Source: Ichthyophonus hoferi
Lineage: Eukaryota; Opisthokonta; Ichthyosporea; Ichthyophonida; Ichthyophonidae
NCBI GenBank assembly: GCA_002751075.1
Contig: NAOQ01000034.1
Span: 99,637-133,309, forward strand
Length of the DNA: 33,673 nucleotides
Direction: 5' to 3'
In this document: in pieces, positions 32,901 through 33,673 of the stretch
How the letters are laid out: every line of letters begins with the position of its first letter
How positions within the stretch are numbered: position 1 is the first letter of the stretch
Made by a program: the position numbers and the translations under genes
Notes under the pieces: model-generated
Database searches by the model: none
What the model was told of the DNA's origin: nothing
Seen by the model: only the letters and a program-made list of their open reading frames with translations

Positions 32901-33673
32901 ATATAATACTCTAGTTATATGTTAGCAATACTGACCTATGTTTAAAGTCAAATAAGCAGATAAAGGATATATGGTATATATTTGTAGCTATACGTATTAA
33001 TACGGTCTATATAACACATAAATCGTCAATATGCATAACGATATATGTATCGGACCATTCTGTAAAACACGCTGCCAATCTCCTTCACCATCATTTTCGC
33101 CCATATCATTTAGATTCCTCTTGTCTATTAGTACTTATTACAATTTTATAAGACTATTTCCTTTTCTTCGATGAATATATGTATACACATCTCATTCAAA
33201 TGTCCTCAACGTTTCAACTTAGTATAGTCTTTGGCTTACATCTAAATCAATACATTTCAACTCATTTTCCTTCTTGTGAAAATATTTTATTTTCTGGACA
33301 CTAAAAGTATACAGTGTTATTTCCACTTATATACGTTATGTAATATATAAATACTATATATATATCAATAACATACCTGCACATATCCTATCAGTAATAT
33401 TTGTGCTTGGGGTCTTTTCATATTGGGTTTCATTGCATACTGTCACATCTAAAAGGCGAAAAGGTTATTAGTCTACTACAGTATTTTACTTACATTCAAA
33501 TCAATATATTTCATCTCTTTTTCCTTCTTGTGAAAATATTTTATTTTCTGGTGCACTAAATCTTCAAGGTTATCTGTACTTATACAAGTTATATCATATA
33601 TGGATAATATATATATATATCAATGACCTACCTGCGCATATCCTATCACTGATATTTGTACTTGGTGTCTTTT
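2916..33673 (-). CDS. Large receptor pseudokinase gene, multi-exon, 5' end outside window
   Basis: One minus-strand gene explains all readable coding sequence. In order it encodes 37 two-cysteine repeats, a left-handed beta-helix (LbH) block, a disordered spacer, a second LbH block, a transmembrane helix, a tyrosine-kinase-like domain and a tail of at least 220 residues. The exons read here would give more than 2,100 residues. Every junction from R1 to the penultimate tail exon keeps phase: 1-1 through the repeats, 0-0 inside the LbH block, 1 around the transmembrane exon, then 0, 2, 1, 1, 0, 0, 0, 0. The topology (repeats and LbH outside, kinase inside) follows from the single transmembrane helix with a basic cytoplasmic flank. 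No signal peptide or promoter is visible because the gene runs off the right edge. I do not recognise the gene by name. Introns of 200-930 bp between exons are AT-rich and, apart from the relic exons and repeats listed, hold nothing I can interpret. Confidence 0.85.
3148..3677 (-). CDS. Receptor cytoplasmic tail, main exon
   Basis: A 530-nt exon entered in phase 0 after TACAG ([11 protein letters not shown]...) and encoding about 176 residues with no known fold. It is rich in Ser, Thr and Asp and looks disordered. It contains a YQGM segment (the YxxM form bound by PI3-kinase SH2 domains), DQYTTE, GKYRED and a C-terminal acidic DTYSFKSF. These are possible docking tyrosines; because this kinase looks inactive, any phosphorylation would have to come from a partner. 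At its 3' end TTTTGG is followed by GTGAGT, a textbook donor, whose first bases also form an in-frame TGA. The end is therefore ambiguous: stop at 3144, or splice to about 2958. Confidence 0.8.
4227..4370 (-). CDS. Receptor tail exon following the kinase domain
   Basis: 144 nt, phase 0 to 0, after a TTTTAACAG acceptor and before a GTTTGA donor. It encodes 48 residues ([13 protein letters not shown]... to DIRTKFEK) immediately C-terminal to the kinase domain. No domain is recognised. It joins in frame with the kinase exon at 4744-4875 upstream and the long tail exon downstream. Confidence 0.75.
4744..4875 (-). CDS. Kinase domain exon 7: C-lobe end (alphaH-alphaI)
   Basis: 132 nt, phase 0 to 0. 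It encodes [20 protein letters not shown] and onward to ELSVKISQL: the tyrosine-kinase signature LYxxMxxCW-x6-RPxF-x-EL that closes the C-lobe. The acceptor is GCTAG and the donor GTTTGC. Continuity with the exon at 5543-5608 is exact (CSD then ILYQ). Confidence 0.9.
5543..5608 (-). CDS. Kinase domain exon 6: alphaG region
   Basis: A short 66-nt exon, phase 0 to 0, reading [20 protein letters not shown] then SD. It matches the tyrosine-kinase stretch between the YPPYG segment and LYxxMxxCW, with the G-Y/F-R-x-x-x-P-x-x-C motif. Acceptor CCCCCAG, donor GTATAT. Below the length a simple ORF scan would report. Confidence 0.88.
6062..6198 (-). CDS. Kinase domain exon 5: APE motif and alphaF
   Basis: 137 nt, entered in phase 1 after TTTCTCAG and left in phase 0 at GTAGGT. 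It encodes [20 protein letters not shown] then [14 protein letters not shown] and [10 protein letters not shown]. These are the intact structural motifs of the C-lobe: RWMAPE at the end of the activation loop, the invariant Asp of DVWSFG in alphaF, and the tyrosine-kinase YPPYG. The core that holds the fold is thus kept while the catalytic residues in the preceding exons are lost. Confidence 0.93.
6522..6605 (-). CDS. Kinase domain exon 4: degenerate DFG and activation loop
   Basis: 84 nt, phase 1 to 1, after TTTACAG and before GTATGT. It encodes [20 protein letters not shown] and then FFTHTSR. Aligned to the family's K-I-x-D-F-G-L, this exon has R-I-G-G-L-G-P, so the metal-binding Asp is Gly and DFG reads GLG. 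The activation loop carries one tyrosine (EYRK). The segment joins [11 protein letters not shown] in frame. Confidence 0.87.
7716..7858 (-). CDS. Kinase domain exon 3: alphaE and degenerate catalytic loop
   Basis: 143 nt, entered in phase 2 after CATCCATTAG. It encodes the alphaE helix ([19 protein letters not shown]) and then [14 protein letters not shown] in place of the family's VHRDLAARNCLVG. The catalytic Asp is Glu, the preceding Arg is Gly and the loop Asn is His. The 3' end is uncertain: a weak donor GTTTCT leaves the exon ending at 7716, and a second phase-compatible donor GTAGTC would extend it to 7704, adding four residues. The shorter form gives a loop length nearer to that of other kinases. 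Confidence 0.87.
8387..8514 (-). CDS. Kinase domain exon 2: beta4, beta5, hinge
   Basis: 128 nt, phase 0 in, phase 2 out (donor GTATGC). It encodes [20 protein letters not shown] followed by [23 protein letters not shown] is the standard N-lobe motif after alphaC, and MVYEYLSK is the hinge. Nothing in the hinge is unusual. Confidence 0.9.
9190..9416 (-). CDS. Juxtamembrane and kinase domain exon 1: glycine loop, beta3 without lysine
   Basis: 227 nt, phase 1 in (GCACAG acceptor), phase 0 out (GTGGGT). The first 30 or so residues are a juxtamembrane segment with several tyrosines ([12 protein letters not shown]). Then comes [14 protein letters not shown], a good G-x-G-x-F-G nucleotide loop, and [11 protein letters not shown], where the family has V-A-V-K: the lysine that anchors ATP phosphates is Ile. 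The alphaC Glu is retained (RLKEEV, nine residues before the HPN of the next exon). Confidence 0.9.
9634..9891 (-). CDS. Transmembrane exon
   Basis: 258 nt, phase 1 to 1. It encodes a short acidic stem ([15 protein letters not shown]), a single transmembrane helix starting at [16 protein letters not shown] and ending near FLVWY, and the stop-transfer MRRRDKR. This fixes the topology: the LbH and repeats lie outside, the kinase inside. The 3' donor is GTGTGT after TACAAGG; GTTAGT a little earlier is possible but breaks phase with the next exon. Confidence 0.9.
9892..10268 (-). other. Intron between second LbH exon and transmembrane exon
   Basis: 377 bp of AT-rich sequence. Nothing recognisable is seen, and the phase-1 ends of the flanking exons join directly (ATT ATT T + CC GCC), so no missing exon is required. 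Confidence 0.6.
10269..11291 (-). CDS. Disordered spacer plus second left-handed beta-helix block
   Basis: A 1,023-nt exon, phase 1 to 1. The first two thirds (about 200 residues) are low-complexity Asn/Ser/Thr/Gln with no fold (for example [19 protein letters not shown]). It opens close to an RRAR motif and closes with QNLVRSRR. It is followed by about 22 hexapeptides starting [18 protein letters not shown] and ending [13 protein letters not shown], with a small hydrophobic residue at every sixth position and Gly/Asp/Asn next to it, as in LbH domains. A few hexads are imperfect (VLDSQG, TIMDET). The block sits directly outside the membrane. The reverse strand of this exon is also open, but only as a shadow of the periodic codons. 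Confidence 0.88.
11604..12081 (-). CDS. First LbH block, third exon, ending in a poly-arginine motif
   Basis: 478 nt, phase 0 in, phase 1 out (donor GTGAGT). It encodes about 150 residues of hexapeptides ([20 protein letters not shown] onward) with no break in register, ending at GDGSSIGT, then [10 protein letters not shown]. The acceptor TACAG before TCA is weak in pyrimidines, but it is the one that keeps both phase and the six-residue period with the previous exon. Several NxT/S sequons (HNVT, NST, SNVT) lie in the helix, consistent with an extracellular, possibly glycosylated rod. Confidence 0.88.
12082..13014 (-). other. Long intron inside the LbH block
   Basis: 933 bp, the longest uninterrupted intron in the LbH region. 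AT-rich; no hexapeptide-coding segment, repeat exon or repeat element was seen. The hexad register is continuous across it, so it should not hide an exon. Confidence 0.6.
13015..13278 (-). CDS. First LbH block, second exon
   Basis: 264 nt, exactly 88 codons, phase 0 to 0. It reads [20 protein letters not shown] and onward to [12 protein letters not shown]. The acceptor is CTTACAG and the donor GTAGGC. Every sixth residue is Ile, Leu or Val throughout. Both ends cut inside a hexad, and the register is restored by the neighbouring exons. Confidence 0.9.
13705..13913 (-). CDS. First LbH block, first exon
   Basis: 209 nt, phase 1 in (CGTAG), phase 0 out (GTAAGT). It begins [18 protein letters not shown] and continues through [12 protein letters not shown] to SMIGYGAE. 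The opening G-I-H-P-x-A-I-V closely resembles the start of the LbH domain in bacterial acyltransferases of the LpxA/LpxD type. It joins directly to the last cysteine repeat (R37), with no linker. Confidence 0.88.
14214..14285 (-). CDS. Repeat exon R37, cap-like, four cysteines
   Basis: 72 nt, phase 1-1. Core [19 protein letters not shown], preceded by E-C-S-V. It has two cysteines more than the ordinary repeat and replaces the Y-E pair with I-E. It is the last repeat before the LbH block and could form a disulfide-bonded cap. Intron donor GTAAGT. Confidence 0.85.
14822..14902 (-). CDS. Repeat exon R36, three residues longer
   Basis: 81 nt instead of 72, still phase 1-1. It begins [16 protein letters not shown] and ends RTTDKIC; the extra three residues sit before the T-D-K-I-C end. 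With R37 it forms a divergent membrane-side end to the array. Donor GTTAGT, acceptor TTACAG. Confidence 0.82.
14903..15823 (-). other. Intron between R35 and R36
   Basis: 921 bp of AT-rich sequence. I looked for a decayed repeat exon and found none I can support; no other feature is visible. Confidence 0.5.
15824..15895 (-). CDS. Repeat exon R35
   Basis: 72 nt, phase 1-1, core [19 protein letters not shown], preceded by LTN. It belongs to the membrane-proximal subtype (T-N-C-T/S-x-x-E-Y/F-E), with sequons N-C-T and N-T-S. Donor GTAAGT. Confidence 0.88.
16288..16359 (-). CDS. Repeat exon R34
   Basis: 72 nt, phase 1-1, core [19 protein letters not shown], preceded by YTN; proximal subtype. 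Acceptor ATAG, donor GTAAGG. Confidence 0.9.
16613..16684 (-). CDS. Repeat exon R33
   Basis: 72 nt, phase 1-1, core [19 protein letters not shown], preceded by YTN; proximal subtype. The usual Pro before T-N is Thr. Donor GTAAGT. Confidence 0.9.
16926..16982 (-). pseudogene. Possible decayed repeat exon between R32 and R33
   Basis: Minus-strand sequence around TATGCCAACTATAATATAAT resembles the 5' half of R33 (TATACACCAACTGTACTATAA). The cysteine codon is lost, no AG acceptor precedes it, and the 3' half is not recognisable. Low confidence. Confidence 0.35.
17148..17219 (-). CDS. Repeat exon R32
   Basis: 72 nt, phase 1-1, core [19 protein letters not shown], preceded by YTN; proximal subtype. 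Thr/Ser before the D-R is Phe, which removes the second sequon. Donor GTAAGG. Confidence 0.9.
17797..17868 (-). CDS. Repeat exon R31
   Basis: 72 nt, phase 1-1, core [19 protein letters not shown], preceded by ITN; proximal subtype. Acceptor CTGCAG, donor GTAAAG. Confidence 0.9.
18269..18340 (-). CDS. Repeat exon R30
   Basis: 72 nt, phase 1-1, core [19 protein letters not shown], preceded by YTI. It is intermediate between the two subtypes (Q-Y-E as in the distal copies, DRVCK end as in the proximal). Donor GTAGTT. Confidence 0.88.
18819..18890 (-). CDS. Repeat exon R29, divergent
   Basis: 72 nt, phase 1-1, core [19 protein letters not shown], preceded by LSN. The T-N-x-T segment is replaced by A-F-D-S, but both cysteines, D-R and the splice sites (CTCTAG acceptor, GTATAT donor) remain, so it is probably used. 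It ends 45 bp from the duplicated block beside the assembly gap. Confidence 0.78.
18936..19489. other. Assembly gap flanked by an exact 133-bp duplication
   Basis: Bases 19073-19356 are N (284). The 133 bases at 18936-19068 reappear without visible change at 19357-19489. Only four bases (19069-19072) separate the first copy from the Ns. Exact identity across fast-changing intron sequence points to overlapping contig ends placed on both sides of the gap rather than a real duplication, so the gap length and the exon count here are unsafe. Confidence 0.85.
19490..20294 (-). other. Intron sequence between gap and R28
   Basis: AT-rich; apart from the decayed repeat exon at 19792-19863 nothing recognisable is present. 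Confidence 0.55.
19792..19863 (-). pseudogene. Decayed repeat exon between R28 and R29
   Basis: After a GTTTAG acceptor the minus strand reads [18 protein letters not shown] and then TDKIRV: clearly the repeat, full 72-nt length and open. The second cysteine has become Arg, T-N is lost, and the normal donor position is TT. An upstream GTGTAT could act as a phase-1 donor giving a 66-nt exon, so use cannot be fully excluded. Confidence 0.6.
20295..20366 (-). CDS. Repeat exon R28
   Basis: 72 nt, phase 1-1, core [19 protein letters not shown], preceded by LST. It is the first copy of the distal subtype (C-N-x-T-Q-Y-E ... T-T-D-R-I-C-A) when read from the membrane side. Both sequons are intact. 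Donor GTATGA. Confidence 0.9.
20659..20730 (-). CDS. Repeat exon R27
   Basis: 72 nt, phase 1-1, core [19 protein letters not shown], preceded by LTD. Sequons N-A-T and N-N-T. Donor GTATGC. Confidence 0.9.
20946..21017 (-). CDS. Repeat exon R26
   Basis: 72 nt, phase 1-1, core [19 protein letters not shown], preceded by LTV. Ser replaces the first Asn, removing that sequon; Glu of Y-E is Val. Donor GTATGT. Confidence 0.9.
21481..21552 (-). CDS. Repeat exon R25
   Basis: 72 nt, phase 1-1, core [19 protein letters not shown], preceded by LRV. It ends in C-K rather than C-A. Acceptor TTGCAG, donor GTATGA. Confidence 0.9.
22046..22117 (-). CDS. Repeat exon R24
   Basis: 72 nt, phase 1-1, core [19 protein letters not shown], preceded by LTI. 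The first sequon is lost (N-A-A), the second kept. Donor GTATGA. Confidence 0.9.
22337..22394 (-). pseudogene. Decayed repeat exon with surviving splice sites, between R23 and R24
   Basis: 58 nt between an ATTATAG acceptor and a GTATTA donor. It starts LALCNF, aligning with L-T-x-C-N-x, then drifts: 14 nt shorter than the norm, with an in-frame TAA and no D-R-x-C end. If included it would shift the frame, so it is most likely dead. Confidence 0.6.
22658..22684. repeat. (TA)n microsatellite
   Basis: About 27 bases of alternating TA in the intron beside splice-dead repeat exon R23. Pure dinucleotide run; likely length-variable. Confidence 0.9.
22762..22833 (-). pseudogene. Repeat exon R23: coding frame intact, both splice sites lost
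   Basis: 72 nt, open, core [19 protein letters not shown], indistinguishable in quality from its neighbours. The acceptor is AA instead of AG (ACTAAA before the exon) and the donor is AT instead of GT (GCAG then ATAAAC). No nearby AG or GT restores a usable phase-1 exon. It is probably skipped, which its 1-1 phase allows without frame damage. Confidence 0.75.
23132..23203 (-). CDS. Repeat exon R22
   Basis: 72 nt, phase 1-1, core [19 protein letters not shown], preceded by YTT; a typical array copy with both sequons. Donor GTAGGC. Confidence 0.92.
23507..23578 (-). CDS. Repeat exon R21
   Basis: 72 nt, phase 1-1, core [19 protein letters not shown], preceded by YTV. Acceptor ATTAG, donor GTAAGT. 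Confidence 0.92.
23888..23959 (-). CDS. Repeat exon R20
   Basis: 72 nt, phase 1-1, core [19 protein letters not shown], preceded by YTV; close to the consensus of the whole array. Donor GTAGGC. Confidence 0.92.
24260..24331 (-). CDS. Repeat exon R19
   Basis: 72 nt, phase 1-1, core [19 protein letters not shown], preceded by YTT. The second sequon is N-G-T. Donor GTAGGT. Confidence 0.92.
24623..24694 (-). CDS. Repeat exon R18
   Basis: 72 nt, phase 1-1, core [19 protein letters not shown], preceded by YTM. The junction base at the 3' end is A rather than G, changing the first residue of the next repeat. Donor GTATGT. Confidence 0.92.
24994..25065 (-). CDS. Repeat exon R17
   Basis: 72 nt, phase 1-1, core [19 protein letters not shown], preceded by YTR. 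Lys replaces the first sequon Asn. Donor GTAGGT. Confidence 0.92.
25322..25393 (-). CDS. Repeat exon R16
   Basis: 72 nt, phase 1-1, core [19 protein letters not shown], preceded by YSM. Its cassette is the shortest of the regular ones in the step from R17 (328 bp). Donor GTAGGT. Confidence 0.92.
25706..25777 (-). CDS. Repeat exon R15
   Basis: 72 nt, phase 1-1, core [19 protein letters not shown], preceded by YTV. Donor GTAGGC. Confidence 0.92.
26078..26146 (-). pseudogene. Repeat exon R14: in-frame stop but intact splice sites
   Basis: 69 nt (one codon shorter), phase 1-1, with good acceptor (ACTAG) and donor (GTAAGT). It reads YTSCNT, then TAA where the family has Gln, then [14 protein letters not shown]. 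Inclusion would end the protein inside the repeat array, leaving only the distal repeats. It is either skipped, used as a poison exon, or allelic decay. Confidence 0.8.
26302..26373 (-). CDS. Repeat exon R13
   Basis: 72 nt, phase 1-1, core [19 protein letters not shown], preceded by LTV. Both sequons are gone and D-R is N-R. It sits at the distal edge of the cassette array. Donor GTAGAT. Confidence 0.85.
26374..26872 (-). other. Intron between R12 and R13
   Basis: About 500 bp of AT-rich sequence without a detectable repeat exon or other feature. Confidence 0.5.
26873..26944 (-). CDS. Repeat exon R12, divergent
   Basis: 72 nt, phase 1-1, core [19 protein letters not shown], preceded by VTK. 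D-R is replaced by E-A and the Pro by Ser; cysteines and splice sites are kept. Acceptor CACAG, donor GTACAC. Confidence 0.85.
26945..27614 (-). other. Intron between R11 and R12
   Basis: About 670 bp with a short TG-rich run near 27075-27090 and scattered TATA-type tracts; no exon relic seen. Confidence 0.5.
27615..27686 (-). CDS. Repeat exon R11
   Basis: 72 nt, phase 1-1, core [19 protein letters not shown], preceded by LTV. Donor GTATGT. Confidence 0.9.
28195..28266 (-). CDS. Repeat exon R10
   Basis: 72 nt, phase 1-1, core [19 protein letters not shown], preceded by YTV. It lacks both sequons. Donor GTAGGT. Confidence 0.88.
28267..29070 (-). other. Intron between R9 and R10
   Basis: About 800 bp of AT-rich sequence. 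An imperfect AT palindrome (TATATCTATATATATATAGATATA) lies near 28815-28838; otherwise nothing is seen. Confidence 0.5.
29071..29142 (-). CDS. Repeat exon R9
   Basis: 72 nt, phase 1-1, core [19 protein letters not shown], preceded by LTV. The first sequon is kept, the second lost (N-T-Q). Donor GTACTC. Confidence 0.88.
29309..29348. repeat. (TATG)n microsatellite
   Basis: About ten uninterrupted TATG tetranucleotides in the intron between R8 and R9, with imperfect TATG-like sequence on the left. Explains the low-complexity open frame seen on the opposite strand there. Confidence 0.9.
29518..29589 (-). CDS. Repeat exon R8
   Basis: 72 nt, phase 1-1, core [19 protein letters not shown], preceded by LTV. 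Donor GTGAGA. Confidence 0.9.
29590..30671 (-). other. Long intron between R7 and R8 with one exon relic
   Basis: About 1.08 kb. It contains the decayed repeat exon at 30136-30199 and a (TA)n run at about 30397-30419; the remainder is AT-rich and featureless. Confidence 0.55.
30136..30199 (-). pseudogene. Decayed repeat exon between R7 and R8
   Basis: After a CTTTAG acceptor the minus strand reads [20 protein letters not shown] followed by TAG. It shows the family order C-N-x-x-Q-Y ... N-T-D-R, but residues are missing, the second cysteine is lost and no donor remains. A dead copy. Confidence 0.6.
30672..30743 (-). CDS. Repeat exon R7
   Basis: 72 nt, phase 1-1, core [19 protein letters not shown], preceded by HSL; both sequons present. 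Donor GTACGC. Confidence 0.88.
31170..31241 (-). CDS. Repeat exon R6, recent duplicate of R5
   Basis: 72 nt, phase 1-1, core [19 protein letters not shown], preceded by LTV. It differs from R5 at two bases. Donor GTGAGC. Confidence 0.9.
31380..31451 (-). CDS. Repeat exon R5, recent duplicate of R6
   Basis: 72 nt, phase 1-1, core [19 protein letters not shown], preceded by LTV. The S-E-Y-E form recalls the proximal subtype. Donor GTGAGC. Confidence 0.9.
31754..31818 (-). pseudogene. Probable decayed repeat exon between R4 and R5
   Basis: Bounded by an AAATAG acceptor and a GTATGT donor at the spacing of the family, but only 65 nt. It begins [14 protein letters not shown], with Tyr in place of the first Cys and a TAG soon after. 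The start L-T-V and the G-T-N make it a likely dead copy. Confidence 0.5.
32077..32148 (-). CDS. Repeat exon R4
   Basis: 72 nt, phase 1-1, core [19 protein letters not shown], preceded by LTV. D-R is D-T. The terminal junction base is A. Donor GTAAGT. Confidence 0.87.
32149..32784 (-). other. Intron between R3 and R4
   Basis: About 640 bp, AT-rich; no exon relic or other feature recognised. Confidence 0.5.
32785..32856 (-). CDS. Repeat exon R3
   Basis: 72 nt, phase 1-1, core [19 protein letters not shown], preceded by MTV. Glu of Y-E is Leu and Arg of D-R is Gly. Donor GTACAT. Confidence 0.87.
33377..33448 (-). CDS. Repeat exon R2
   Basis: 72 nt, phase 1-1, core [19 protein letters not shown], preceded by VTV. 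Acceptor TTTTAG, donor GTATGT. It is offset 255 bp from R1, with matching intron sequence, so the pair is a recent tandem duplication. Confidence 0.92.
33632..33673 (-). CDS. Repeat exon R1, cut by the window edge
   Basis: The last 42 nt of a repeat exon, ending [13 protein letters not shown] with donor GTAGGT; the 5' part lies beyond the window. It shows that the repeat array continues outside. Confidence 0.85.

Noticed and set aside
14214-33673. EGF or classical TNF-receptor cysteine-rich domains
   Set aside because: Each unit has only two cysteines with 17 residues between; EGF and TNFR units need about six. The T-x-T-D-R-x-C ending recalls repeat units I remember from large surface proteins of sponges and choanoflagellates, but I cannot assign a named domain without a search.

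Overview
The window is AT-rich eukaryotic DNA with many short, phase-consistent exons, GT-AG introns and an assembly gap. Nearly everything that can be read belongs to one large gene on the minus strand. It enters at the right edge (33673, already inside the gene, so the N-terminus and promoter are missing) and ends near 3.1-2.9 kb. A tyrosine-kinase receptor with a large repeat ectodomain, dispersed introns and low GC suggests an early-branching animal, most likely a sponge. That assignment is inference; I cannot prove the species.

Layout in transcription order (right to left). (1) 33673-14214: 37 copies of a small exon (numbered R1-R37 here), usually 72 nt and phase 1 at both ends. Each encodes a 24-residue two-cysteine repeat of the form C-x4-Y-E-x3-T-N-x-T-D-R-x-C. 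Between 22.76 and 26.37 kb these sit in near-identical cassettes of about 370 bp. R14 carries an in-frame stop and R23 has lost both splice sites. Five further decayed copies lie in introns. A 284-base run of N at 19073-19356 is flanked by an exact 133-bp duplication. (2) 13913-11604: three exons encoding about 50 uninterrupted hexapeptides of the left-handed beta-helix (LbH) type known from bacterial acyltransferases. (3) 11291-10269: one exon with a disordered Asn/Ser/Thr-rich spacer bounded by basic, furin-like motifs, followed by a second LbH block of about 22 hexapeptides. (4) 9891-9634: a transmembrane helix and basic stop-transfer. (5) 9416-4744: a tyrosine-kinase domain split over seven exons. 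(6) 4370 to about 2916: a cytoplasmic tail.

The kinase fold is complete (glycine loop, alphaC Glu, APE, DVWSFG, CW and RP motifs), but the beta3 lysine, the HRD aspartate and asparagine, and the DFG aspartate are all replaced. The product therefore reads as a receptor pseudokinase: a long, glycosylated, repeat-expandable stalk, a beta-helix rod next to the membrane, and a catalytically impaired kinase that would have to signal through partners or its tail. The LbH ectodomain on a pseudokinase receptor, fed by a visibly evolving exon-cassette array, is the most unusual thing here. No second gene, RNA gene, transposon or CRISPR array was recognised. The left 2.9 kb holds no gene I can support.
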